Shown here: in pieces, positions 15,123 through 24,042 of the stretch
Numbering within the stretch: the first letter of the stretch is position 1
How the letters are laid out: each line of letters begins with the position of its first letter
DNA from: Chitinophaga alhagiae
GTDB taxonomy: Bacteria; Bacteroidota; Bacteroidia; Chitinophagales; Chitinophagaceae
DNA length: 64,000 nt
Direction: 5' to 3'
NCBI RefSeq assembly: GCF_003568665.1
Contig: NZ_QXMH01000001.1
Span: 1,550,001-1,614,000, forward strand
Program-made: the position numbers and the translations under genes
The notes under the pieces: model-generated
What the model was told of the DNA's origin: nothing
The model's database searches: none
The model's input: only the letters and a program-made list of their open reading frames with translations

Positions 15123-15818
15123 TTATTCTTTCTCTGTATTCACTGTAAATTCCCCCAGTTTTACCACCTGGTAGGTAAAGCCGTTGCTACGTGCATATTC
15201 CTCCACGGTATCTGCCAGCCCCGCGGCCTTTCTGCGCTCGTTCAGCTGCCCCGGTACTTCTACCGGCCATATGAACCGCATGGTTTTCCCTGTTTTTTTT
15301 ATCACGCCCTCCCTTATCTGCGATCCGTACCGCTGCGCTTTCCCTTTGCGCACCAGGTCTTTGTCAGCCGAATAGGCGTAGCAGTAAAAAGGAAGATCTT
15401 TTTTGTCTGCGGCTTCTTTTATAATAGGCAGATAACGGCTGAGCGTGGCTGAGTCCGAATGCTGAATAACCAGCCAGGCAAAATGTGCCCGTTGCGGGCC
15501 CAGCGCTTTAATGCCGGGAAAACCTTCCTGCCTCGTAACGGAGTCAATAAAACGGACATTGGCAGCATCCAGGGCCAGCACTTCGTCCAGCAGGTAAAAA
15601 TAAACCGTGTCCGCATCTGCGGTAATGCCTGCGGCACGGGCTATAGAGTCTTTCAGGGCCGGATGGGTCTCTACGGCCTGCAGCAGCAGACGGTATTGCT
15701 GATCTTTACGGTAAATACTGTCCATAGCCCGGGCAAGCGCAGCATTGCCCACATCCTGCGCCTGCATGGGAATGGCGGCCATAAAGGCCAAAAACAGGTA
15801 TATCGCAAATTTTATCAT
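15123..15818 (-). CDS. DUF6624-like exported protein
   Basis: This 231-residue protein has a signal peptide (MIKFAIYLFLAFMAAIPMQAQ). It continues with a conserved pattern including FPGIKALGPQRAHFAWLVIQ, the HSD that follows, KKDLPFYCYAYSADKDLVRKG and QRYGSQI, which I associate with DUF6624. No enzymatic motif is recognised. Its stop codon abuts that of the convergent Fur-family gene with no base between them, and its start is 2 nt from the stop of the upstream peptidase gene, so the two minus-strand genes are co-transcribed. Confidence 0.75.
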   Translation of the reverse strand: MIKFAIYLFLAFMAAIPMQAQDVGNAALARAMDSIYRKDQQYRLLLQAVETHPALKDSIARAAGITADADTVYFYLLDEVLALDAANVRFIDSVTRQEGFPGIKALGPQRAHFAWLVIQHSDSATLSRYLPIIKEAADKKDLPFYCYAYSADKDLVRKGKAQRYGSQIREGVIKKTGKTMRFIWPVEVPGQLNERRKAAGLADTVEEYARSNGFTYQVVKLGEFTVNTEKE

Positions 15819-15820
15819 TT

Positions 15821-17548
15821 TCAGGCTTCGGCCAGTACTTTCTCTATTTCTCCCTGCACAAATCCCGCCAATTCTTTTACATAAGCAGGAGAGAAATCAA
15901 AGCGGATGCCGGCAGCCGTGTACAGTTCCCGCAGCGTTCGGGTGTACCCGAGGCTGAGGGCCTTCATATAGTTGTCAAGCGCCTGGCCGGGGTTTTCCTT
16001 GTACTGTTTCCACATGGCAATAGCGCCCAGTTGCGCAATGCCATATTCAATGTAGTAGAAAGGCACTTCAAAAAGGTGCAACTGCCGTTGCCAGTTGCCG
16101 GCCCGGTAGTTTTCATGGCCGCTCCAGTCAACGTTACCCGGGCTGAACTCGTCCATGATGGCCAGCCAGGCAGCCGTACGTTCTTCCACCGTATGCTGGG
16201 GATGCTCATATACCCAGTGCTGAAACTTGTCTATAGTAGCTATCCAGAGGAAGATGGTGATGGTACGCTCCAGTTGCTGCAGTTTGGCCCGGCGCAGGTC
16301 TTCGCTGTTACTAAAGAAAATGTCCCAATGTTCCATGCTGAACAGCTCCATGCTCATGCTGGCCACTTCTGCAATTTCCATCGGGTATTCCTTAAAGGCG
16401 CTGAGCGCCAGGTTGTGGCTGAGGAAGGAATGGATGGCATGCCCACCCTCATGTACCATGGTAGTAAGGTCTTTCATTTGCCCGGCGGCATTCATAAAAA
16501 TGAAAGGCACGCCTGTTTCCGCAAGCGGGCAGTTGTAACCGCCCGGCGCCTTGTTCTTGCGGCTATCCAGGTCCAGCCGCCCCATTTCTTTCATCACCTG
16601 CAGGCATTGCCCGAAAAACGGGCGCAGGCGGGTGAAACATTCAATAGACTTGCCAATCATTTCATCGCCGGTCTTGAAAGGTTCCAGCGGTTTGGTGCCA
16701 GCCGGTTCCGCTTCCGTATCCCAAGGCCTCAAAGTATCCAGGCCCAGCTTGGCCCGCTGGCGCTCCAGTGTCTGGCGTACCAACGGCAGCATGTGTTCTT
16801 TAATAGCAGTATGGAACTGTAAACAGTCTTCTTTGGTGTATTCAAAGCGGCCCAGCTCCACAAACTTGTAATCCCGGTAGTTTTCGTAGCCGGCGTTGCG
16901 CGCAATCTGGTGGCGTTTGGTAACGAGCGTGGTATACAGTTCATTGAGCGCGTCCTTGTCCTGGAGGCGGCGGGCGGCAGTTTTGGCAAACACCTCTTCG
17001 CGCAGGGCGCGGTCAGGGTTTTCGAGGAACTTGGCGGCCTGTTGCAGGGTAAACTCCTGGCCATTCACTTCCACTGTCATTTTTCCTGAAATAACACCGT
17101 ACTGCTGCGCCAGCACGCTCAACTCCGCCTGTATAGGTATGTTCTGCTCGTTAAACAGCTTTACCTGTTTCTCCACGTTGCGCAGGTAGGTGAAATACAG
17201 CTGCGGGTCCAGTTCTTTTTTATAAGGAGAGGCCAGCAGTTTGCGGTTCAGCGCATCCGCGTAGGGCTGCAGTTTGGGCTGTATCTCCATGCAAAAATAC
17301 GTGAAGGCTGCTTCATATTCCTTGCTGGCGGTATCACGCGTCATACGTATCTGGCGCCAGCAGGCATCTTCACTGATCACTGCCTCCAGCTCGCTGAGGT
17401 CTGCCAGCCATTTTTCCATATCTGCCAGGCTGCTGATCTCCCTGTTTTGCAGGGTCTCAAAGTACGGCTGCAAGGCTTCCCAGGTGGTAACACTGAAATC
17501 TTCCGGTAAAAAGCGCCTGGGCGGCGCTGTTATATGAGCATTTTGCAT
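15821..17548 (-). CDS. M3 family oligoendopeptidase (PepF-like)
   Basis: This 575-residue cytoplasmic zinc metallopeptidase cleaves oligopeptides. The active site is VHEGGHAIHSF with HEGGH at residues 366-370 (His and His as zinc ligands, Glu as catalytic base); the downstream Glu ligand lies in the YPMEIAEVASMSMELF helix. The length and N-terminal helical region match the M3B oligoendopeptidase group. A ribosome-binding AAAGGGA lies before the ATG. No signal peptide is seen. Confidence 0.93.
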   Translation of the reverse strand: MQNAHITAPPRRFLPEDFSVTTWEALQPYFETLQNREISSLADMEKWLADLSELEAVISEDACWRQIRMTRDTASKEYEAAFTYFCMEIQPKLQPYADALNRKLLASPYKKELDPQLYFTYLRNVEKQVKLFNEQNIPIQAELSVLAQQYGVISGKMTVEVNGQEFTLQQAAKFLENPDRALREEVFAKTAARRLQDKDALNELYTTLVTKRHQIARNAGYENYRDYKFVELGRFEYTKEDCLQFHTAIKEHMLPLVRQTLERQRAKLGLDTLRPWDTEAEPAGTKPLEPFKTGDEMIGKSIECFTRLRPFFGQCLQVMKEMGRLDLDSRKNKAPGGYNCPLAETGVPFIFMNAAGQMKDLTTMVHEGGHAIHSFLSHNLALSAFKEYPMEIAEVASMSMELFSMEHWDIFFSNSEDLRRAKLQQLERTITIFLWIATIDKFQHWVYEHPQHTVEERTAAWLAIMDEFSPGNVDWSGHENYRAGNWQRQLHLFEVPFYYIEYGIAQLGAIAMWKQYKENPGQALDNYMKALSLGYTRTLRELYTAAGIRFDFSPAYVKELAGFVQGEIEKVLAEA

Positions 17549-17595
17549 GATGGTCCCTTTGATTTAATGATATAAAAAGATAAGCCCCTTTAAAA

Positions 17596-17628
17596 AAAAT
17601 TCCAAATCCGGGCTGGATTTGGAATTTT
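17596..17628 (-). terminator. Rho-independent terminator after the DUF5606 gene
   Basis: Perfect 14-bp arms (AAAATTCCAAATCC and its complement) flank a 5-nt loop. On the minus strand the hairpin is followed by a run of eight T. It lies 21 bp after the stop at 17650 and separates this gene from the peptidase operon. Confidence 0.85.
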
Positions 17629-17649
17629 AACACCGGTGCGATGCCGGTT

Positions 17650-18270
17650 TTATTCTTCAGTTTTCTTTTTGCGGGTAGTTTTAGGCTTTTTTTCCTCCCC
17701 TTCCGCCGTATCAGCTGCCGCTTTTTTAGCCGCCGCTTTCTTTTTGGGAGCGGGTTTTTCAGCCGCCGGTGCTTCTTCAGCGGGCGCCTCTTCCTTTTTT
17801 GCTTTTGCCTTGGCTTTGGGCTTGGCTTCTTCCGCCGGTGCAGGAGCAGCCTCTTCTTCTGCCGCGGTTTCTTCGGTCTCTTCCTCAAAGGTCAGCAGAT
17901 CGTTGCTTTTCAGGATGGCATACCACTTCACCATTTTTTTCATATCGCTCACGTAAACGCGCTCCTCGTCAAATTCGGGGAACACGTTTTTGAAGTACGC
18001 TTTGATGGCATTATTATCGGCTTTGCCGTCTGCAAGGGGGAACTGGGCCTCTTTCTCCTGCATTGCCTTGAATACCGCTGACAGGTTTACATTATCGCCC
18101 GTAGTGAACACCTCAATGCTTTCCAAGGGGGTAAAATTATGTACCCGTGAAGACACGAAGCGGGTGCTTTTGTCTTCCAGCGATCTTACAATAGCGCCAT
18201 CCTGCTTGCTGGCCAGCAATTGGAATAAACCGCCCAAACCGGTTACTGCAACAATTTCTCTGTACTGCAT
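17650..18270 (-). CDS. DUF5606 protein with a Lys/Ala/Glu/Pro-rich histone-like tail
   Basis: This 206-residue protein has a conserved N-terminal half starting MQYREIVAVTGLGGLFQLLA (about 1-130), which I place in DUF5606, found across Bacteroidota. The C-terminal part (about 135-206) is low complexity, with repeated EEAPAEEAPA and a basic end containing KKKAAAKKAAAD and TTRKKKTEE, like eukaryotic histone H1 tails. This suggests nucleic-acid binding, though no function is known to me. The ATG at 18270 is chosen because upstream in-frame sequence is not conserved-looking. TATATTTG at 18291-18298 (minus strand) is a likely -7 element. Confidence 0.82.
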   Translation of the reverse strand: MQYREIVAVTGLGGLFQLLASKQDGAIVRSLEDKSTRFVSSRVHNFTPLESIEVFTTGDNVNLSAVFKAMQEKEAQFPLADGKADNNAIKAYFKNVFPEFDEERVYVSDMKKMVKWYAILKSNDLLTFEEETEETAAEEEAAPAPAEEAKPKAKAKAKKEEAPAEEAPAAEKPAPKKKAAAKKAAADTAEGEEKKPKTTRKKKTEE

Positions 18271-18290
18271 GAATTCATTTTTAAGAACGG

Positions 18291-18298
18291 CAAATATA
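18291..18298 (-). promoter_or_regulatory. -7 promoter element of the DUF5606 gene
   Basis: On the minus strand TATATTTG matches TAnnTTTG, 20 nt before the start codon. The nearest -33 TTG is 25 nt further upstream, slightly beyond the usual spacing. Confidence 0.45.
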
Positions 18299-18358
18299 AA
18301 AAAATAGCAATAGATAACCCCCGACAAATTTTCACTTGGTGGCCGGCTCCTACAAAAA

Positions 18359-20041
18359 TCAGCGGGCGGTCAATACCAGCGGGAGTTTCCAGGTTTTCAC
18401 CCGGCCTGCCGGGTTGAAAATCCTTATAAATATAACATAGATTCCGGGCGGAACCGGCATTTTTTGATGGTTGAGCCCGTCCCAAAACACCTTTCCGCCC
18501 GTTCCTAACAGCAAATTACCTGCCAGCGTGCGCAGTTCCCGGCCCCGGGCATCCAGTACCAGTATAGAACCTGTATAGCCGGCCTCCGGCAGTTGCCACT
18601 GAACGGCGGCCACATCGTTTTGCCCGTCATTATCCGGGCTAAACGCCGGTGGATGCACCGCAAACGGGCTTTCCTGCCCCCCGCCCCCCTGCAACCGCTG
18701 GGAATTTTCATACCCGGGCGTGGCATAACCCGCTGTGGCAGCAGCAGAATGCCAGTTTTGCGGGTCTTGCGCAGGTTGAGAAAGCCCCAGCCTTTCCAGT
18801 GAAACGCCACGGGTAGCAGGCAAGGTGGCCAGGTGAAAGGAGCGGTGATAGGCCAGTTCATCCACCACCGGGCCGTTGGGGTGCAGCAGCACAACATGGC
18901 CGGCATCGGGCGGCAGGGTGGGCAGTGCGGGCAGCTGCAGCAACGCGCCCTTGCAGGTGTAAGCATGGCAAAGGGCGGCCGCATTGTCAGTAAAGGCCAG
19001 GTACGCTCCGGGCAGCAGCATGTGCGGCCCGGTTACCAGCGGCACTGCCTGCCGCAGCGCCCCGTCTTCACCGCGCCCGGCCAGGTGCAGCGGGTACAGC
19101 TCCAGCGCCTTGCCGCTGTTATTATAGATCTCCACAAAATCAGGCGCACCGGGCGGCGGGTCAAACAGCACTTCGCTGATCACCAGCTCCCCCGGGGCGG
19201 GTGGTTCCGGCAGGGCAAAGGGAACAGCTGGCAGGGCGCCCAGCGGGCGGCCCACGCAATCCTGTAAACCGTTGGCCTGCAGGCTGTAACTGCGCCCTTT
19301 TTGCAGCGGCTCCGCCAGATGTATATGTACGGCATGGAAGAGCGGCGGCGCCACTACCACGGCCGCAATGCCCGGCAGGCTGTAATTTGCCGCTATGGCG
19401 GCGGAAACACTGTCTACCCCGCCGGAAAAATGCAGCACAAGCTGTACACTATCGGTAACGGATATACGAACTATTACCGGCAGCGGCGGTTCGGGTATAG
19501 CGCCCGCCACAGAATTGGGTTGGCCCGGCGTACCGCCTGCAGGCGCCGTGGCCGCGGCCCAGTTCCACTCCCCGGAGCAGGGCCGGCGCGCGTCTTTCAT
19601 TTCAAGGCTCCAGCCGCCATTGTCCTTGATGCTGCCCTGGTACCAGCTTTTGCGGTAAGCCACCGCATGCACCAGGGCGCCCTGCACGTCATACAAGGCC
19701 AGGGTCTCCCCTTCGTTAGAAAGAGACGGAAAACCGGAGCCGGCAATGCAGGGCGAGAAAACAGGCCGGGAGGCCAGCACCACCAGGCTGTCTGGCTGCA
19801 ACCAGTATTCCGGCAGTTTCATGGCCCCGGTGCTGTCTTTCAGCAGCCAGCCTTTCAGGTTCACCGGCGCGGTACCGGCATTGCGCAGCTCTACAAATTC
19901 ATACTCCGGCAGGCCGGCGGTTGGTGTAGGGTCTGCCATAATTTCGTGGATCAGCACCTGGTAACGGTGTGGAGAAGGCCGCTGGCCAATTGCCAGCAAA
20001 GGAAGAACGGCCCACAGGACGCCCCAAACAATGGAATACAT
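18359..20041 (-). CDS. Secreted lamin-tail-domain protein with a type IX-like C-terminal domain
   Basis: This 560-residue exported protein has a signal peptide (MYSIVWGVLWAVLPLLAIGQ). Two lamin-tail domains follow, the first starting VLIHEIMADPTPT (about 30-140) and the second LVISEVLFDPPPG (about 285-400), separated by an Ig-like stretch. The C-terminus has FSPDNDGQNDV, GYTGSILVLDARGREL and WDGLNHQKMPVPPGIY, the layout of gliding-motility/type IX sorting domains, so surface export is likely. Lamin-tail domains are often on secreted nucleases and adhesins, but no catalytic domain is seen here. The start at 20041 is set by the signal peptide. Confidence 0.82.
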   Translation of the reverse strand: MYSIVWGVLWAVLPLLAIGQRPSPHRYQVLIHEIMADPTPTAGLPEYEFVELRNAGTAPVNLKGWLLKDSTGAMKLPEYWLQPDSLVVLASRPVFSPCIAGSGFPSLSNEGETLALYDVQGALVHAVAYRKSWYQGSIKDNGGWSLEMKDARRPCSGEWNWAAATAPAGGTPGQPNSVAGAIPEPPLPVIVRISVTDSVQLVLHFSGGVDSVSAAIAANYSLPGIAAVVVAPPLFHAVHIHLAEPLQKGRSYSLQANGLQDCVGRPLGALPAVPFALPEPPAPGELVISEVLFDPPPGAPDFVEIYNNSGKALELYPLHLAGRGEDGALRQAVPLVTGPHMLLPGAYLAFTDNAAALCHAYTCKGALLQLPALPTLPPDAGHVVLLHPNGPVVDELAYHRSFHLATLPATRGVSLERLGLSQPAQDPQNWHSAAATAGYATPGYENSQRLQGGGGQESPFAVHPPAFSPDNDGQNDVAAVQWQLPEAGYTGSILVLDARGRELRTLAGNLLLGTGGKVFWDGLNHQKMPVPPGIYVIFIRIFNPAGRVKTWKLPLVLTAR

Positions 20042-20104
20042 ACAAGAAGAGTTTAATGAGTTAACAAACTCACCGAATATAAATAAAATCTTGGTTTTCT
20101 GTAT

Positions 20105-20112
20105 TAATTTTG
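20105..20112 (+). promoter_or_regulatory. -7 promoter element of asd
   Basis: TAATTTTG matches TAnnTTTG and lies 25 nt before the asd ATG. A TTG occurs at 20091-20093 but is too close to be a standard -33 element. Confidence 0.45.
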
Positions 20113-20137
20113 GGCCTCTTAAAAACACATATGTAAA

Positions 20138-21127
20138 ATGAAAGTAGCCGTAGTAGGAGCAACCGGTCTGGTAGGCTCCAAAATGTTGCAAGTATTGGCG
20201 GAAAGAAATTTCCCTGTAACGGAACTGATACCCGTAGCTTCCGAAAAATCTGTAGGCAAGGAAGTGGAATATAAGGGCAAGCAGTACAAGGTGGTGAGCG
20301 CAGATACGGCTATCAGCATGAAACCGAACGTAGCCATTTTTTCCGCCGGCGGCAGCACCTCGCTGGAGTGGGCGCCCAAATTTGCCGCGGCCGGTATTAC
20401 GGTGATCGACAACTCGTCCGCATGGCGGATGGACCCCGCCAAAAAACTGGTGGTGCCGGAAGTGAACGCCGCCGCGTTAACGCCGGAAGATAAAATTATT
20501 GCCAACCCTAACTGCTCCACCATACAAATGGTGCTGGTGCTGGACCCGTTGCACAAGCAATACGGCATCCGCCGCGTGGTAGTATCTACTTACCAGTCTG
20601 TAACCGGTACCGGTATAAAAGCCGTTACGCAGCTCATGAACGAGCGCCAGGGCATTGCCGGTGAAAAGGCATATGCGCATGAAATTGACCTCAACGTAAT
20701 ACCGCAGATAGATGTGTTCCTGGACAACGGGTACACCAAAGAGGAAATGAAAATGGTACAGGAAACGGTAAAGATCATGGGAGACGAGCGGGTAAAGGTA
20801 ACGGCAACGACTGTACGAATACCTGTAATGGGCGGGCATAGCGAAAGCGTGAATATAGAGTTTGAAAAAGATTTTGACCTGGCCGAAGTGCGGAAAGTGT
20901 TGGCAGCCACACCGGGTGTGATAGTAGTAGATGAACCTGCCAGTGCAAGTTACCCGATGCCGAAAGATGCACATGACAAAGACGAAGTTTTTGTAGGCCG
21001 CATCCGCCGGGATGAAACGCAGCCCAATACGCTTAACCTTTGGATTGTGGCAGACAATTTACGCAAAGGCGCCGCTACCAATGCGGTACAAATTGCGGAA
21101 TACCTGCAACAGAAAAACTGGTTATAA
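20138..21127 (+). CDS. asd: Aspartate-semialdehyde dehydrogenase
   Basis: This 329-residue enzyme reduces aspartyl phosphate to aspartate semialdehyde with NADPH, the branch point to lysine/diaminopimelate, threonine and methionine. The N-terminal KVAVVGATGLVGSKML is the nucleotide-binding loop, IFSAGGSTS and NSSAWRMD are conserved substrate-site segments, and NPNCSTIQM holds the catalytic Cys. GHSESVNIEF is the conserved His region. The length is normal. It stands alone and ends in a strong terminator. Confidence 0.96.
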   Translation: MKVAVVGATGLVGSKMLQVLAERNFPVTELIPVASEKSVGKEVEYKGKQYKVVSADTAISMKPNVAIFSAGGSTSLEWAPKFAAAGITVIDNSSAWRMDPAKKLVVPEVNAAALTPEDKIIANPNCSTIQMVLVLDPLHKQYGIRRVVVSTYQSVTGTGIKAVTQLMNERQGIAGEKAYAHEIDLNVIPQIDVFLDNGYTKEEMKMVQETVKIMGDERVKVTATTVRIPVMGGHSESVNIEFEKDFDLAEVRKVLAATPGVIVVDEPASASYPMPKDAHDKDEVFVGRIRRDETQPNTLNLWIVADNLRKGAATNAVQIAEYLQQKNWL

Positions 21128-21149
21128 ATCCGTTACAAAAATTTATTCC

Positions 21150-21189
21150 AAAGGGCCGGAGACTGTTACAGCACACTTCGGCCCTTTTT
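21150..21189 (+). terminator. Terminator after asd
   Basis: AAAGGGCCG pairs with CGGCCCTTT across a 20-nt loop, followed by T residues, 22 bp after the asd stop. Confidence 0.75.
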
Positions 21190-21604
21190 CTGCTTTTTAG
21201 TATCCCATTGCATCTCAATCACTTACCTGTAGCTACTTTCAACCGATTATTAAGCCCGCCCATACCGCTTTACCGGTAAAGACCGTCATGCGTCCTTTAT
21301 TCTCAATGAATTATATAATTGCACATTTGGAATTTGAAAAAAAGAAATGTAAATTCACTTCCCCGTCAAAAAATTACGTGGCGGGATATACGAACAAACT
21401 GTTAAGAGCAACTGCCAAAGTGCCTGCGGGCCGTTATTTTTTTTAGCGTGAGAAACTGTTAATAACTAGTAATAAAAACTACACAGAAGTAGTATGGATA
21501 TGTGGGGGATAAACTTCAACTTTGAATTACAATCCTATGCTAATAAATTCTTTATCTGTTTTTTGCATGACAACTAAACTATCAAACTAAACACCCTTTA
21601 TCCT
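21190..21604. other. AT-rich gene-free interval between asd and the small orphan gene
   Basis: No coding frame is convincing. It contains one 14-bp perfect palindrome, CTTTACCGGTAAAG (21268-21281), which could be an operator or chance. I found no clean TAnnTTTG element before the gene at 21605. Confidence 0.4.
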
Positions 21605-21856
21605 ATGAAAACCAACACTAACCGTGAACTTCTGTTAATGCACAAGTTTACCGAAGAGTGGAGCACGAATTTTTCCTCACAGGTCTCCCGGATCATGAAC
21701 ATTGTTGATCAGAAAGACACCCTCGATGGAATTATGCCTATCATTGAAGTAGCGAACGTATACAATCAACGTTTTGCACAAACACGTACAGACAAGGAGA
21801 ACCTTTTGAAAAACCGTAAATCCCGCCCGTTTGAGTTTTTGATACACAAGAATTGA
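21605..21856 (+). CDS. Small hypothetical protein
   Basis: This 83-residue product starts MKTNTNRELLLMHKFTEEWS and is predicted mostly helical and soluble. It has no signal peptide, membrane segment or Cys. I do not recognise the family. It is preceded by a long AT-rich leader and an A-rich start context, so it is probably expressed, possibly as a single-gene unit. No functional hint comes from neighbours. Confidence 0.6.
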   Translation: MKTNTNRELLLMHKFTEEWSTNFSSQVSRIMNIVDQKDTLDGIMPIIEVANVYNQRFAQTRTDKENLLKNRKSRPFEFLIHKN

Positions 21857-21962
21857 TTTACTGTTCCCCCTTATTTCTCCGGCAACGGCGCCGGGCGAAA
21901 TGCTAGTTGCCGGCAGCCCTTTTAAACAGGTACCTTCCGGTAACTAGTGCAGCAAGGGTGTC

Positions 21963-22625
21963 TTACTCGTGCAACGCGCTGTTGAGGAAATTGATAAAAG
22001 GCTGCATGGTCGCAAACGTACGCAGTATGTCACGCACAATGGTTGGCTGTATGGCCGCTTCATCTGGCACATGGTGGCTAACGATCAGGCTTTTTAATTT
22101 TATATAGGCTATAGCCGGATTATCTTCATGATACCCCTGCGGCACTGTTTTCAGAGAATCGCCGTTTACTTTGCCGAAGAGGCGTATAAATTCTTTCTGT
22201 CCAATAATACTTTCAAACTCCGGGAAATTGTAGTCTATTTCCTGCCGCATCTTTTTCAGCACCGGCGCTTCCGGCATCCAGATGCCGCCACCGGCAAAAC
22301 TGTTGCCACCGGGCTCCAGGTGAAAATAGTAACCGGCATAAGGGCTCTTTTTGCCGCCCTTGGAAAAGGAAGCGCCCATATTGGCCTTGTAAGGCGTTTT
22401 ATCTTTCGAGAAACGCACATCTTTATATATACGGAACACACAGTCTTTCACCTGCAGGCTTCCCAGGGCGGGGTCTATTTTGGCAAGCCCGTCTATGATC
22501 TGCTGTACCAGGCTCTCAAAGTCTTCCTTGGCTTGCTGGTACTGGGCCCTGTTATCGTCAAACCAGGGTTTGTTGTTGTGTAGCCGGAGGTCTTTCAGGA
22601 ATTTCAATGTAGAACGTTGTAGCAT
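21963..22625 (-). CDS. DUF2461 family protein
   Basis: This 220-residue product begins MLQRSTLKFLKDLRLHNNKP. It carries the DUF2461 signature segments WFDDNRAQYQQAKEDFESLV, RIYKDVRFSKDKTPYK, SPYAGYYFHLEPG and GGGIWMPEAPVLKKMR. The family is widespread in bacteria and fungi with no established function. The start at 22625 matches family N-termini; a longer reading runs into a hairpin-rich non-coding stretch. A 9-bp hairpin (TTTTGCCCC/GGGGCAAAA, 22629-22650) lies immediately before the start codon and could affect translation. Confidence 0.88.
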   Translation of the reverse strand: MLQRSTLKFLKDLRLHNNKPWFDDNRAQYQQAKEDFESLVQQIIDGLAKIDPALGSLQVKDCVFRIYKDVRFSKDKTPYKANMGASFSKGGKKSPYAGYYFHLEPGGNSFAGGGIWMPEAPVLKKMRQEIDYNFPEFESIIGQKEFIRLFGKVNGDSLKTVPQGYHEDNPAIAYIKLKSLIVSHHVPDEAAIQPTIVRDILRTFATMQPFINFLNSALHE

Positions 22626-22661
22626 ATATTTTGCCCCTTTTGGGGCAAAAAGATACAAAAA

Positions 22662-22702
22662 CTCCGGTTTGCCGGGGATTTTTTTCCTCTGGCAAACCGG
22701 AG
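22662..22702 (-). terminator. Terminator between the porin and DUF2461 genes
   Basis: Perfect 12-bp arms CTCCGGTTTGCC and GGCAAACCGGAG flank a 17-nt loop, with TTTTTG following on the minus strand. A second hairpin without a T run (GGGGCCGG/CCGGCCCC, 22714-22737) lies just before it. Together they end the amtB-porin transcript. Confidence 0.7.
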
Positions 22703-22787
22703 CGGTCAATTTGGGGGCCGGCTAAAATAACCGGCCCCTCAGCATAATGGTCTGGTTAAACCTTCTTATATGAGCCAGCGTTTAGAT

Positions 22788-23846
22788 TTAAAATTTGTAA
22801 ATGGCGGCCAGTAATACGTTGGCAGAATTGCTCTTGGGCGTTTCTGCTTTTTTCATGAACGCATCTTCCGAAGCCATATCCAGCCGCACCTCCGGAATGA
22901 GGGTGAAGCCGCCTACCTTGTACTGCCCTGAAAGGGTGAGCGCCACTACACTGCCGCCTTGCGGGTATTCCGCCAGGGAATAGAATTTCAGGCCGTCTTT
23001 GTCAGACAGGTACTCTCCGCGAAGCGTAAGGCCGAAGCTCTCAACGGGGTCGTAATTAAGGTACAGGGCGGAACCGAACCAGCTGCCTTTTGTATCGGCC
23101 GGTTTGTTGTTGTACATGCTCACAGTACCATTGTAACCCAGGCCGAACTTGGGGGCTACCTGGTAGGTGATCACGGCATCCAGCTGGTCATTACGGGTCT
23201 GGAAGGTATCGCGGCCGCCAATGTAGTTCAGGTAAAACTTGAACGGTACTTCAGCCGGGGAAAATCCATATTGCGCACCTATAAACTTGATCCCACCCCA
23301 GGAAGCAGACTTAAAGTCTGTCGGATTGAACACGCCTGCCATGAAGCTGTGCGATCCGAAAGTTAAATCTGCTTTTAACCCGGTGTGGAAAAAGGGCCCA
23401 TAGGAAAACATATAAGACATACTATAGTTCCTGTTAGCATACGCATCCACCAGTTCATACCCCACATGCGTGCCGTAGCTGCCGAAAGTGAATTTCAGCC
23501 AGTCCGCAGGCGCATATGTAACAAATAATTGTTTGATGGCCAGCCGGGTATTTTCATCGTTATAAGAAAAATCCTCCGCTCTTTTACCAAAACCGATGTC
23601 TGCCACCATGCCCACATTCTTGAAAGAGCTTTCCAGTTTGAGGGAAAGCATGTTCAGCTCAAAAGAATTGTGGGAGTTGGTGAAACTGGTTTTCCCGTCC
23701 GTATCATTTTCATTGAGGTTATACTTGTAATACACGTCTGCAGATCCGGATAATTTGAAACCTACCGGAAGCAGGCGGGTGGAGTCTTGTGCAGAGACAG
23801 ACATAGCAGAGCATACAGCCAGAAGCGCGAATAAACTTTTTTTCAT
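22788..23846 (-). CDS. Outer-membrane beta-barrel porin next to amtB
   Basis: This 352-residue outer-membrane protein has signal peptide MKKSLFALLAVCSAMSVSAQ and then many alternating amphipathic strands (for example FKLSGSADVYYKYNLN and GLTLRGEYLSDKDG). It ends VLLAAIYKF, with the terminal Phe typical of barrel insertion. It resembles the OmpL-like putative porin family often found beside ammonium transporters in Bacteroidota. Following amtB by 196 bp in the same direction, it may admit ammonium or another nitrogen solute; this is inferred. The start at 23846 is set by the signal peptide. Confidence 0.85.
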   Translation of the reverse strand: MKKSLFALLAVCSAMSVSAQDSTRLLPVGFKLSGSADVYYKYNLNENDTDGKTSFTNSHNSFELNMLSLKLESSFKNVGMVADIGFGKRAEDFSYNDENTRLAIKQLFVTYAPADWLKFTFGSYGTHVGYELVDAYANRNYSMSYMFSYGPFFHTGLKADLTFGSHSFMAGVFNPTDFKSASWGGIKFIGAQYGFSPAEVPFKFYLNYIGGRDTFQTRNDQLDAVITYQVAPKFGLGYNGTVSMYNNKPADTKGSWFGSALYLNYDPVESFGLTLRGEYLSDKDGLKFYSLAEYPQGGSVVALTLSGQYKVGGFTLIPEVRLDMASEDAFMKKAETPKSNSANVLLAAIYKF

Positions 23847-24042
23847 TATACGGGAGATTTGGTTTGAACTGGTGAATAAAATGATAAGGCCGCTGGTTGT
23901 TGAGGTGCTGAGTAAAGGCATGAGCCGGCCGGACTGCCCACCACCACGGCGTTTTATGCGCCGCAGTGGTAAACAATGTATCCGGGATCAAACAAATTGT
24001 ACTGACTAGATTATTGACTGGTTGATAAGATGATAGGGGAAA

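Noticed and set aside
17457..17888. Very basic Lys/Arg-rich minus-strand frame
   Set aside because: It is an alternate frame of the Lys/Ala/Glu tail of the DUF5606 gene and runs through its terminator.
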